15,411 bases of DNA from Nitrospira defluvii. Lineage in GTDB: Bacteria > Nitrospirota > Nitrospiria > Nitrospirales > Nitrospiraceae. Both the position numbers and the translations under genes were made by a program. Where the stretch lies: the NCBI GenBank assembly GCA_016199015.1, contig JACQHN010000114.1, positions 1-15,411 on the forward strand, read 5' to 3'. Shown here piece by piece: positions 7,397 through 14,851 of the stretch; positions within the stretch are counted from its first letter, which is position 1; each line of letters opens with the position of its first letter. The notes under the pieces are model-generated. The model saw only the letters and a list, made by a program, of their open reading frames with translations, had not been told where the DNA came from and made no database searches.

Positions 7397-8047
7397 TTAC
7401 GGAATCGTCAGGAGTTGCTCGGTTAAACGAGCCGCTCGATCAGGTTTCACTTCAGCGAGAATCGAGCCGGCGGATTTCCCCTTGAGGAGTCGCAGCACTT
7501 CAAGCGCTTTGCGTTCAGGCATGCGCTCCAGACGCGCCGCGGCTTCTTCAGGCGGCATGGCCTCATAGATTTTTGCCAGTTGCGCTTGATTGACGTTGCG
7601 CGGGCCGCCGGCGTTCTTGGGATCTTTCGATTTGTCAGCCTCGCTCGCAGCCTTGGCCAAGGCTGCCGCCTGATGGAGCTTCTTTTCAGCTTCAACCATT
7701 TTCTCGTGACGGGTGACAATCTGTTCCAGTTCTGCCTTCAGTTCCAGAAGGTGCGTATCGGCCCCGCGTAACGCCGCTTCACGCTTATCCAAGAAGCGCT
7801 TCCGCTGTTCCAACATCTGGAGGATTTCACGTGGGGTACTGATCGCAGGCCCCTGGACGTTGTTTTTCACGCCGGGTGGTTGAGGCTCTTCCTCTGAAGC
7901 TACAGGATCTGGGGGCGGCTCCCCGGCAGAACCAGGGGTCGTCGTACAGACGACGCCCGCCAGCACCAGGCCGACGGCCAACCGCAGGATTCGGTAGAAG
8001 CGCTCCACCCGACCATCGGCCAGCGTGGACAATGTGGTCGCGATCAT
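7397..8047 (-). CDS. MotE-like protein (signal/anchor, coiled coil, MgtE_N-like domain)
   Basis: The product has 216 residues. A hydrophobic segment at about 19-35 with basic residues before it and GSA at 39-41 suggests a signal peptide or membrane anchor. A charged helical region (about 72-140) is likely coiled coil. The C-terminal part (about 153-213) has 'LAKIYEAMPPEEAAARLERMPERKALEVLRLLKGKSAGSILAEVKPDRAARLTEQL', the repeat style of the MgtE N-terminal fold seen in flagellar MotE-type proteins. MotE of rhizobia is a periplasmic helper of the motor; the role here is inferred from that and from position. The ATG at 8047 overlaps the fliJ stop as ATGA and has AGGAG seven bases upstream. An earlier in-frame ATG at 8083 is less likely. 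Confidence 0.8.
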   Translation of the reverse strand: MIATTLSTLADGRVERFYRILRLAVGLVLAGVVCTTTPGSAGEPPPDPVASEEEPQPPGVKNNVQGPAISTPREILQMLEQRKRFLDKREAALRGADTHLLELKAELEQIVTRHEKMVEAEKKLHQAAALAKAASEADKSKDPKNAGGPRNVNQAQLAKIYEAMPPEEAAARLERMPERKALEVLRLLKGKSAGSILAEVKPDRAARLTEQLLTIP

Positions 8048-8484
8048 GCCCGTTCTCCTGTCCTTAAGGAACTGCGTCGCCACGCTCGCTCATCGAGCAA
8101 CTGTTGATCCTGCTTGTCCTGGCGACGGCGCTGTTCCTGGACAGCACGAGCGCCGAGAAGATCCAGCTTCTTTCGGTATTGCATCGCCTCGAGCAATTCG
8201 TCTCGCTTGGTCGCCCATTGCGCCTGCTGCGCAGCGTGAGCCTGTTCCATCCCTTTGCGAGCCGCGATGGCCTGATCCATGGCATCGAACTGGGTGTACA
8301 CTTGCGTGACGGTGCTCCCCTCGCGCACCTGCGACAAATATCGATCAGCATCCGCTCGTGCCTGTGACTCCAACATCGCCATCCGCTCGACGGTGTTTTG
8401 TAACGATCGGGCGAGCTCCGCCAGTTCCAGTTTGGCGACCTCTTCAAGTTGTAGCGCGTAGGTACGAAGCACCGTGAGGTTCAT
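8044..8484 (-). CDS. fliJ: FliJ, export ATPase stalk/chaperone-escort protein
   Basis: FliJ is the central coiled-coil stalk of the FliI ATPase ring and links it to FlhA. The product has 146 residues, almost entirely helical and charged with many Gln, Glu, Arg and Ala heptads and no membrane segment, matching FliJ in length and texture. Sequence conservation in the family is low, so the call leans on position directly after fliI. Its ATG overlaps the fliI stop as ATGA, and its own stop overlaps the next ATG the same way, showing tight translational coupling. The end is rich in Arg/Gln. Confidence 0.88.
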   Translation of the reverse strand: MNLTVLRTYALQLEEVAKLELAELARSLQNTVERMAMLESQARADADRYLSQVREGSTVTQVYTQFDAMDQAIAARKGMEQAHAAQQAQWATKRDELLEAMQYRKKLDLLGARAVQEQRRRQDKQDQQLLDERAWRRSSLRTGERA

Positions 8485-9788
8485 TGAATGTTCCCGGCGA
8501 GCGCCATCAATGCGTCGAGGGATTGGGAGAAGCCGATCGGCTGCTGAATCTCCTGACGCAGAAATCCTGTAATGCCCTCGTGAGCCGCGACGGCTTTATC
8601 CAGCTCTTTGCTGGTGCCAGGCTTGTAGGCGCCCAGCGTGATCAGATCCTCCGAGCGGCGATAGAGCGCCGTGCGTTCGAGCACCAATCGTGCTGCGGCG
8701 TAGTGCGTCGGCGTGACGATATCCCGCATGACCCGACTGGTACTTTGGAGAATGTCGATCGCGGGGAAGTGATTCCGCGCGGCGAGTTCACGGGACAACA
8801 CGATATGTCCGTCGAGGATCGAGCGCACCGCATCGGCCACGGGGTCGTTGAGATCGTCGCCATCAACCAGCACGGTGTAGAGTCCGGTGATACTGCCTCC
8901 GCTCTGAGCCGGTCCCACCCGTTCCAACAGCTTCGGCAGCACCGCAAAGACAGACGGCGTATAGCCTTTGGTCGTCGGAGGTTCACCGATGGCCAATCCG
9001 ACTTCCCGTTGGCTGTAGGCCAATCTGGACAGAGAGTCCATCATCAACAGCACATGTTTGCCGCAGTCGCGAAAATACTCGGCAATGGCGGTCGCCACTA
9101 ACGCACCGCGTATGCGCACCAAGGGCGGTTGATCCGAGGTCGCCACAACCACGACCGACCGGGCTCGGGCTTCGGGTGTGAGGTCGCGCTCAAGGAACTC
9201 TTTCACTTCGCGTCCTCGCTCGCCGACGAGGGCGATGACCCTCACATCCGCCTGCGTGTACCGACTGATCATGCCCAAGAGGACGCTTTTCCCCACGCCG
9301 GATCCGGCAAACACTCCGATCTTCTGGCCCTGACCACAAGTCAGCAGGGCATTGATTGCTCGGATGCCCAGGTCGACGGGCTGCGTAATCCTGGCGCGAT
9401 GCAGCGGGTTGAGGGGCGCGGCATACAGCGGGACGCGCACCTCGGCGCGCACCGGCGGCAACCCATCAAGCGGATGGCCCAGGCCGTCAAAAATACGGCC
9501 GAGCATCTGGGGTCCGACCGGCACCGATGCGACGTGTCCTTTCATCACGACACGGCTCCCCGGCCCGATGCCCTGCATCTCCCCGAGCGGCATCAGCAAG
9601 ACACGATCTTCACGAAAGCCGACCACCTCTGCCATCACGGCGCCATGGCCGCCCTCGCGGGTAATCTCGCAGACCTCCCCGACCGAGGTGAAAGGCCCGG
9701 AGGCTTCGATCACGATGCCGACCGCTTGGGCCACGCGGCCCGTGACGGACAGTGGTTCGACTTGTTCGAGCCGGTCGCTAAGCTTCAC
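8481..9788 (-). CDS. fliI: FliI, flagellum-specific export ATPase
   Basis: FliI is the F1-beta-like ATPase that energises flagellar protein export. From the chosen start the product has 435 residues: an N-terminal beta domain ('GRVAQAVGIVIEASGP..SVGEVCEI'), the nucleotide-binding domain with Walker A GSGVGKS (about 162-168) and Walker B LLMMD (about 247-251), the FliI/YscN signature 'SLSRLAYSQREVGLAIGEPPTTKGYTPSVF', and a helical C-terminus. Start choice: GTG at 9788 overlaps the fliH end by 11 bases and gives a normal N-terminus but has no clear Shine-Dalgarno, so coupling is assumed. In-frame TTG 9851/ATG 9848 would overlap fliH by about 70 bases with no better site. Confidence 0.95.
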   Translation of the reverse strand: MKLSDRLEQVEPLSVTGRVAQAVGIVIEASGPFTSVGEVCEITREGGHGAVMAEVVGFREDRVLLMPLGEMQGIGPGSRVVMKGHVASVPVGPQMLGRIFDGLGHPLDGLPPVRAEVRVPLYAAPLNPLHRARITQPVDLGIRAINALLTCGQGQKIGVFAGSGVGKSVLLGMISRYTQADVRVIALVGERGREVKEFLERDLTPEARARSVVVVATSDQPPLVRIRGALVATAIAEYFRDCGKHVLLMMDSLSRLAYSQREVGLAIGEPPTTKGYTPSVFAVLPKLLERVGPAQSGGSITGLYTVLVDGDDLNDPVADAVRSILDGHIVLSRELAARNHFPAIDILQSTSRVMRDIVTPTHYAAARLVLERTALYRRSEDLITLGAYKPGTSKELDKAVAAHEGITGFLRQEIQQPIGFSQSLDALMALAGNIQ

Positions 9789-10827
9789 CGGTTTCTCGCT
9801 TTCGCAAGGCTTCGCCCAGGCGCAGAAGCTGCGTGTCCAATGTCGCATCAATCAGCAAGCTCGATGCGTGCACCAGGCATCCCCCCGGGCTGATGCTCGG
9901 ATCGGTTTCGAACTTCAGGCTCAGCAGTCCGTGCGGTGTTTGGCTCAACGCGCTCCGTGACGATTCCAGCACCGGGAGATCCGAGGGATGCACGCGGATC
10001 CGCACGAGCCCGCTTTCATGGAGGTGCGTGAGTGCCGCGCGTACTTGCGACACGATCACGTCGCGTGTGTCGGTGACCAAATCACGCAGCACCTTTTGGG
10101 CAATCATGAACGCCAGCGAGGCCACTTCTTCTTCGACCGTCTCATGGAGCCCGCGCCAGGTGTCTTCCAATTGGGCCATGAGCGCCGTCACAAGCGCCTG
10201 TTCTTTCTGGCGCATCGACGAGACGCGCTCCGTCACTCGTTTTTCCCCTTCCGCGACCCCTCGTTCAAACTCTGTGACATCATCGGTTCCGAACAGTCTG
10301 TTGCCCCGGCTGAAATCAGCCAGCGGCACGGTACGCAACTGGATGTTGCCGGAGCGAATCAGGCTGCGGGTGAGCACGGTATTTTCTTGCCGTAAGCGGT
10401 AGAGCTCCAGCAGGCGTGAGACGGCCAGACGCACCAATTCGGTCTGAAACGGCTTCGTCAGAAAATCTGCCGCCCCGGCTTTCATGGCGCGAACCGCCAG
10501 TTCGATGTTGCCGTGTCCGGTCATGATGATACTCAGGATACGGCTATCGACTTCCAAGGCCCGTTCCAAGAAGGCAATTCCGTCGGTGGTGGCCAGCTGC
10601 ACATCGACAATCAGCACGGCAATCGGGTGCGCGCGCAGTTGCGCCAAGGCCTCATCGGCGGAGCGTGCGGTGAGGACGGGATGGCCGGTGGAACGCAGCA
10701 TCTCGGCCAACAGGAGGCAGATTGACGGTTCGTCGTCAACGATCAGTACGGCTCGAGGCGAGAGTTCTTTGTCGGACGCTGAGGGAGGCGACACCGCCGA
10801 CGGTGCGCGCAAAGCGACGGTTCCCAT
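9778..10827 (-). CDS. fliH: Receiver-FliH fusion: response-regulator domain joined to export ATPase regulator
   Basis: The product has 349 residues in two parts. Residues about 25-142 form a CheY-like receiver: acidic pair D31/D32, phospho-acceptor D75 in 'VLIVDVQL', T103 in 'IIMTGHG', K125 in 'LTKPF', all intact. A helical linker 'LYRLRQENTVLTRSL' follows, like the linker after receivers in NtrC-type proteins. Residues about 156-349 are FliH: an N-terminal segment ending 'VPLADF', a Glu/Arg/Gln coiled coil (about 185-235), 'VASLAFMIAQKVL', 'VRIRVHPSDLPVL' and 'DPSISPGGCLVH....IDATLDTQLLRLGEAL', the FliH C-terminal signature. FliH binds FliI and docks it to the C-ring. The ATG directly abuts the fliG stop; AGGAG lies ten bases upstream inside fliG. 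The reading frame is continuous, so this is not an assembly of two genes. Confidence 0.92.
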   Translation of the reverse strand: MGTVALRAPSAVSPPSASDKELSPRAVLIVDDEPSICLLLAEMLRSTGHPVLTARSADEALAQLRAHPIAVLIVDVQLATTDGIAFLERALEVDSRILSIIMTGHGNIELAVRAMKAGAADFLTKPFQTELVRLAVSRLLELYRLRQENTVLTRSLIRSGNIQLRTVPLADFSRGNRLFGTDDVTEFERGVAEGEKRVTERVSSMRQKEQALVTALMAQLEDTWRGLHETVEEEVASLAFMIAQKVLRDLVTDTRDVIVSQVRAALTHLHESGLVRIRVHPSDLPVLESSRSALSQTPHGLLSLKFETDPSISPGGCLVHASSLLIDATLDTQLLRLGEALRKRETGEA

Positions 10828-11823
10828 CTACATCAACTCCTCGCCCCCGCCACCCCCGACCACAATGCGGCCTTCTTCCTCCAGCTTGCGACAGACTTTG
10901 AGAATATTCTGCTGCGCTTTTTCAACGTCAGACACCTTGACCGGTCCTCGCGTTTCCATGTCGTCTTTGAGCATCTCGGCTGCGCGGCTGGACATATTGG
11001 CCAGAAACTTGTCTTTGACTTCGGGCGTTGCGCCGCGGAGCGCAACAGGGAGGTCTTCTTTGCTGATTTCCTTCATGATCTCTTGCATCCCGCGAGAATC
11101 CAGATCAATCAGATCGTCGAAGACGAACATCAGCGCCCGGATGCTTTCGGCTAACGTCTGATCGTGTTCGGTAATTTTCGCCATAATGGCGCCTTCGGTA
11201 TTCTTGTCGACTCGAGTCAGGATGTTGGCCATCAGTTTGGTTCCGCCCACCGTCATGCTGGACATGCCCATCGAGGCCGCGAGAATTTCCTGTAGACTCT
11301 CGCTCAATTCTGTCAGCACGTCGGGCTGCACCTCTTGCATCGTCGCGAGCCGTAGGGAGACATCGGCATGCAAATGTACCGGCAGCAAGGCGAGGACGGC
11401 GCTGGCCTGCTCAGCCTCCATTTGCCCGAGGCAGACCGCAATGGTCTGAGGATGCTCGATTTTCAGAATCTGCGCCACGGTGCGGGGATCCACCCACTTC
11501 AGGGCATCAATGCCGGGATAGGTTTTGGTATTCAACGAATCCAGCATTCGCGCGGCCTTCTCAGGACCCAAGGCTTTTTTCAAGATGGATTCCATGAACT
11601 CCCGACCCTCGAATTGCACTTCGCCTGACGAGCTCGCCTGCTCGAATTCGGCGATCACGCTCTCTTCTTCTTGTTTCGTGATATTCGCCGTTTCCTTCAA
11701 GAAGGACCCGAGCTTTCGAATATCCTTCGGGTCGAGCGCTTTCATGACGGTCGCGGCAGCTTCTTCCCCGATCGCCCGTAGCAGAATGGCGGCCTTCTGT
11801 GCACCCGTGAGTTCTTTGCTCAT
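10828..11823 (-). CDS. fliG: FliG, rotor switch protein
   Basis: FliG is the upper C-ring protein that binds FliF, FliM and the stator and produces torque. The product has 331 residues, the family's normal length: an N-terminal FliF-binding domain ('LTGAQKAAILLRAIGEEAA'), a middle domain with the FliM-binding motif EHPQT (123-127), and a C-terminal domain with 'MFVFDDLIDLDSRGMQEIMKEI' (torque helix, about 232-253) and 'ALRGATPEVKDKFLANMSSRAAEML'. A run of five glycines sits near the C-terminus. It starts 12 bases after the fliF stop without a strong ribosome site, suggesting coupling to fliF. Confidence 0.97.
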   Translation of the reverse strand: MSKELTGAQKAAILLRAIGEEAAATVMKALDPKDIRKLGSFLKETANITKQEEESVIAEFEQASSSGEVQFEGREFMESILKKALGPEKAARMLDSLNTKTYPGIDALKWVDPRTVAQILKIEHPQTIAVCLGQMEAEQASAVLALLPVHLHADVSLRLATMQEVQPDVLTELSESLQEILAASMGMSSMTVGGTKLMANILTRVDKNTEGAIMAKITEHDQTLAESIRALMFVFDDLIDLDSRGMQEIMKEISKEDLPVALRGATPEVKDKFLANMSSRAAEMLKDDMETRGPVKVSDVEKAQQNILKVCRKLEEEGRIVVGGGGGEELM

Positions 11824-11835
11824 GATCGTGATCGA

Positions 11836-13392
11836 TTAGGCGTTACTCTTCAGCCACTGCTTGACGACCACGGCGGTGTTGGCGGGGTTGTTCTTTGCCA
11901 TGTCCAGAATTTGAGAGGGTTGTTTGCCGCTGATGGCGGCTTCCACCTGTCCGACCGAGGCTGGCAAGGCCGGCGTCTCCCCCACGGCTACAGCCGGCGC
12001 TGATTCCACCAGCATCGTCATCAATGGCCGGACCACCATGAACAGAATCAGGAAGAACAAGATGCCGCCCACCGCATAGCGGACGTACGGCATCCAGACC
12101 TTGGTTGCATCGGGTGTCGCTTCTACGGCTGCGCCGACTGGTTCCTCCGGTCCGAGGCCGAATTGAATACTCACGACCTCCACTTGATCCTGTCGTTCGG
12201 TCGAATAGCCCATGGCTTTCTTGACGATGTCTTCAATGCGTTTCATCTCCTCTTCCGAACGCGCCACATACTTCTTCGGCTGGTCCGACGCAGCCTCCCC
12301 GGCTTTCCCACCCTCATAGGTGCCGTCCACGAGGACCGCAACCGACAGCTTCTTGATGGTCCCGGTCGGTTCCACGATGCGGGATACCGTCCGACTGATT
12401 TCATAATTGACCGTTTCGTTTTTCGTCTGATTGTTGTTCGAGCTGGTTTGGCCGCCCTCGGTCTCCGTGCCGCCCGGTACATTCGATTCCACGCCGGGCA
12501 CGCCGCCCGAGGTGCCGTTCACCCCGCTTGATTTCTCCTGGCCGCGCTGCTCGCTGCGAACCACCTGCCCGTTCGGATCGTAGCGCTCTTCCGTGGTTTC
12601 GATTTTTCTGAAATCCAGCACACTCGAGACACGTACGACGGCCTTGTTGACGCCGACGATTCGCTCCAGCATCGACTGAATGCGGGTCTCGATATCCTTC
12701 TCCAAAGTCCGCTGGTATTCCATCTGCGTACCGGAGAGCCCTGCCGATTCATCGGTGGACGTATTCGACAGCAGATTGCCATGGCCATCCACGACGGTGA
12801 CATCGCGCGCCTGCAGGCCTTCGACGCTGCTGGACACGAGATGCACGACGCCCTGAATTTGAGCCTTGGTCAACGTTTGACTGGCGCGAAGCGACACCAC
12901 GACGGACGCGCGCGCGCGATCCTGCTCCGTGGCAAAGAGTCGTCGTTCAGGAATGGCCAAGTGCACGCGTGCCCGCTCAACTTCCGGCATCTGCGTGATC
13001 GTGCGCGCCAACTCGCCTTGCAAGGCGCGACGATAGTTTAATTTTTGGACGAAGTCGGACATGCCCATCGTGGTCCGGTCGAAAATTTCATACCCCACCC
13101 CGCCACCGTGCGGGAGGCCCTGACCGGCCATTTCCAAGCGCAGGTCGTGTACCTGCGCATTGGGCACCAAGATCGTGGTGCCGCCGTTGGTTGTCTCATA
13201 GGGCACCTTTGCGTCCTTCAGCTTGTCGATGATCCCGGACGCATCATCGACCGCCAGATTCGCAAAAAGCACCTGCATGTCCGGCTGTTGAGTCCAGAGC
13301 GTCACTGCCACCAACCCCGCAACGGATCCGGCGAGCGCGAGCAGAATGATGAAGCGTTGGTTGATCGTGAACTGGCTGAATTTCGAAAACAT
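11836..13392 (-). CDS. fliF: FliF, MS-ring protein
   Basis: FliF builds the membrane-embedded MS-ring on which the basal body assembles. The product has 518 residues: membrane helix 1 (about 14-33), ring-building domains with 'QVLFANL..DDASGIIDKLK', 'GYEIFDRTTMGMSDFVQKLNYRRALQGELARTI' and 'VERARVHLAIPERRLF', a Gly/Ser/Asn-rich periplasmic loop (about 290-320), membrane helix 2 (about 438-455), and a C-terminal tail with 'AKNNPANTAVVVKQWL', the FliG-binding segment. The ATG at 13392 has AAAGGA about eleven bases upstream. A 48-base gap separates it from fliE. Confidence 0.96.
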   Translation of the reverse strand: MFSKFSQFTINQRFIILLALAGSVAGLVAVTLWTQQPDMQVLFANLAVDDASGIIDKLKDAKVPYETTNGGTTILVPNAQVHDLRLEMAGQGLPHGGGVGYEIFDRTTMGMSDFVQKLNYRRALQGELARTITQMPEVERARVHLAIPERRLFATEQDRARASVVVSLRASQTLTKAQIQGVVHLVSSSVEGLQARDVTVVDGHGNLLSNTSTDESAGLSGTQMEYQRTLEKDIETRIQSMLERIVGVNKAVVRVSSVLDFRKIETTEERYDPNGQVVRSEQRGQEKSSGVNGTSGGVPGVESNVPGGTETEGGQTSSNNNQTKNETVNYEISRTVSRIVEPTGTIKKLSVAVLVDGTYEGGKAGEAASDQPKKYVARSEEEMKRIEDIVKKAMGYSTERQDQVEVVSIQFGLGPEEPVGAAVEATPDATKVWMPYVRYAVGGILFFLILFMVVRPLMTMLVESAPAVAVGETPALPASVGQVEAAISGKQPSQILDMAKNNPANTAVVVKQWLKSNA

Positions 13393-13440
13393 AGGATGAA
13401 GAATCCTTTATTCGCGATGCCGGTGACCGAGTTGTTCCGC

Positions 13441-13755
13441 TTAAATCTGCATGCGCTGAATTTCTTCGTAGGCCGAGACCAACTTATTCCGCACCTGCAT
13501 CATCAATTGAAAGGACACATCGGCCTGCTGCAAGGCCACCATGGTCTGATGGATGTTGGTGGTCTGTCCCGTCACCAATGCGTCAACCGCTTGGCTCGCG
13601 CCGGATTGCGCGTCATTAATATGACTGATCGCTTCTTTGAGCGACCCCATAAAATTGCTCGTCGCACCGGTCTCGCCGCTCTGGCCGGGCGCGTGAATGT
13701 CAGGGATTTCAATCGCACTGGGCAGGTTCGCCCCTGCAATACGAAGGTCGGACAT
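13441..13755 (-). CDS. fliE: FliE, MS-ring/rod junction protein
   Basis: FliE is the small exported protein joining the MS-ring to the proximal rod. The product has 104 residues, normal for the family, with the C-terminal signature 'NIHQTMVALQQADVSFQLMMQVRNKLVSAYEEIQRMQI' split over about residues 67-104 and 'FMGSLKEAISHINDAQ' before it. The start ATG at 13755 is chosen for GGGAGG five bases upstream; it lies two bases after the flgC stop. An in-frame upstream start at 13788 inside flgC is rejected. Confidence 0.95.
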   Translation of the reverse strand: MSDLRIAGANLPSAIEIPDIHAPGQSGETGATSNFMGSLKEAISHINDAQSGASQAVDALVTGQTTNIHQTMVALQQADVSFQLMMQVRNKLVSAYEEIQRMQI

Positions 13756-13757
13756 GG

Positions 13758-14210
13758 CTACCTCCCGATCTCCAGCGCGCGATTCCACATGGTGCGGGTC
13801 GCGTTAATGGCCTGTACGTTGGCCTCATAGGCGCGGGAAGCGCCGATCATATTGACCATTTCTTCCATGACATTCACATTCGGCATGGTGACGAAGCCCT
13901 TTTTGTCTGCATCGGGATGCCGCGGGTCATACACCGTCTGCCCCGGCTTGTGATCTTCGATGACACGGGCCACCTTGACTCCATCCAACGCATGACGGCC
14001 GGGTCCAGTGGCGACTTGTTTTAACGCCCGCTGAAACGGGGATGTGACCGGCGTCGCCTGAAAGACAACATCCCGGCGCCGATAGGGCCCGCCGGTGCTG
14101 GTCTTGGTGGACTGAGCATTGGCGAGGTTGCTGGCGATGACATTCAATCGATGCCGGTGGGCATCGAGCGCGGAGACCGACACTGCGAGACTATCCGTCA
14201 TATCCATCAT
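13758..14210 (-). CDS. flgC: FlgC, proximal rod protein
   Basis: FlgC is one of the exported proximal rod subunits. The product has 150 residues with the axial N-terminal motif 'HRHRLNVIASNLANAQSTKT...GPYRRRDVVFQ' and the C-terminal rod motif 'VTMPNVNVMEEMVNMIGASRAYEANVQAINATRTMWNRALEI', both diagnostic. AGAGG lies three bases before the ATG at 14210 and six before a second in-frame ATG at 14207, so the true start may be the second one. It is 59 bases downstream of flgB and immediately upstream of fliE. Confidence 0.96.
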   Translation of the reverse strand: MMDMTDSLAVSVSALDAHRHRLNVIASNLANAQSTKTSTGGPYRRRDVVFQATPVTSPFQRALKQVATGPGRHALDGVKVARVIEDHKPGQTVYDPRHPDADKKGFVTMPNVNVMEEMVNMIGASRAYEANVQAINATRTMWNRALEIGR

Positions 14211-14269
14211 GCACCTCTTGGTTAGAGCCTCATGGCTGTGGGGCCCGGCTGTTTCTCACGGCTCAACCG

Positions 14270-14677
14270 TCACCGTCCCTCGCGGATCGCAGTCATCAAC
14301 TGCTTGAATCGCATACTGATAATCGTCGCCGCGGTGTTGTACTGCTGGGCGTTGTCGGACATCTTGGCCATTTCGAGTTCAATATTGACGCTATTGGCAT
14401 CCAAGGCCATGTCCCCTGCCGGGACCTCTTCAATGCGCCCCACCACCTGTTGATAGCCGGTCCCTTTCGGACCGATATGGTTCTGGTTGGTGGAGACCAC
14501 GGTAATCGGAAGCTTGCCCCGTTGTGCATTGGCCAAGGCCTGGCCGAAATTCAAATCCGTCGCGCGATACTTGGGTGTCTCTTCGTTGGCGATATTCGCC
14601 GCAATGACCTGTTGACGTGCTCCGCGCAGGTCCAGCGAACGCTCAAGCAATTGCATGGTCCTATCAAAAATAGTCAT
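14270..14677 (-). CDS. flgB: FlgB, proximal rod protein
   Basis: FlgB is a proximal rod subunit exported by the flagellar type III system. The product has 135 residues with 'RGARQQVIAANIANEETPKYRATDLNFGQAL' (about 18-48) and a C-terminal heptad region 'DANSVNIELEMAKMSDNAQQYNTAATIISMRFKQL', both standard for the family. The start ATG at 14677 has AGGAG about nine bases upstream. It is the first gene of the long basal-body unit, with a sigma-54 promoter about 40 to 55 bases upstream. Confidence 0.96.
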   Translation of the reverse strand: MTIFDRTMQLLERSLDLRGARQQVIAANIANEETPKYRATDLNFGQALANAQRGKLPITVVSTNQNHIGPKGTGYQQVVGRIEEVPAGDMALDANSVNIELEMAKMSDNAQQYNTAATIISMRFKQLMTAIREGR

Positions 14678-14841
14678 CGTGACAACTCCTGGGCTTCATT
14701 CAATCCACGGTTGGAAACTGCAATCTGTGTACCGCGCTCACCTCGCGATGATGCGGAGTCTGCGAGGAGTCTGGTATCGACCGGCTCACGAGAGCACTCG
14801 GCAAGGACGACCACCCTGGGGAAAAACTTGCCTAGTTCCAT
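14674..14841 (-). CDS. Possible 55-residue ORF between the activator and flgB (doubtful)
   Basis: A 55-codon reading frame begins with ATG at 14841, preceded by GGAGG four bases upstream, and its TGA overlaps the flgB ATG as ATGA. These are the marks of a coupled gene. Against it, the sigma-54 promoter for flgB lies inside it, third-position GC is lower than expected (about 56 percent by hand count), and I recognise no family. The product starts MELGKFFPRVVVLAE and has no membrane segment. It may be a leader ORF translated only from read-through mRNA of the activator gene, a gene remnant, or chance. Confidence 0.25.
   Translation of the reverse strand: MELGKFFPRVVVLAECSREPVDTRLLADSASSRGERGTQIAVSNRGLNEAQELSR
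14719..14734 (-). promoter_or_regulatory. Sigma-54 (-24/-12) promoter upstream of flgB
   Basis: The minus strand reads CGGTACACAGATTGCA. GG at -24 and GC at -12 are exactly 12 bases apart and the TTGCA block is perfect; the -24 block has CGGTAC in place of TGGCAC. The predicted start near 14708 gives a leader of about 31 bases, nearly the same as for fliL. It would drive flgB through the motE-like gene. Confidence 0.65.
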
Positions 14842-14851
14842 ACGGCCTCCG

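Noticed and set aside
9789..9851. N-terminal extension of fliI starting at TTG 9851 or ATG 9848
   Set aside because: It overlaps fliH by about 70 bases, lacks a Shine-Dalgarno and adds Trp/Cys-containing residues unlike FliI N-termini. The GTG at 9788 is preferred but is not proven.
9129..9893. Plus-strand open frame of about 254 codons opposite fliI
   Set aside because: It mirrors the fliI coding frame and its composition (many His, Arg, Asp, Pro) is typical of antisense shadows; no family match by eye.
13045..13830. Plus-strand open frame of about 261 codons across fliF, fliE and flgC
   Set aside because: It runs antisense through three well-supported genes and their short gaps, with no ribosome site or domain.
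14211..14269. GC-rich partial palindrome (GGGGCCC core) between flgB and flgC
   Set aside because: The arms are short and imperfect, there is no T-run, and both genes belong to one unit, so a terminator or operator call is not supported.
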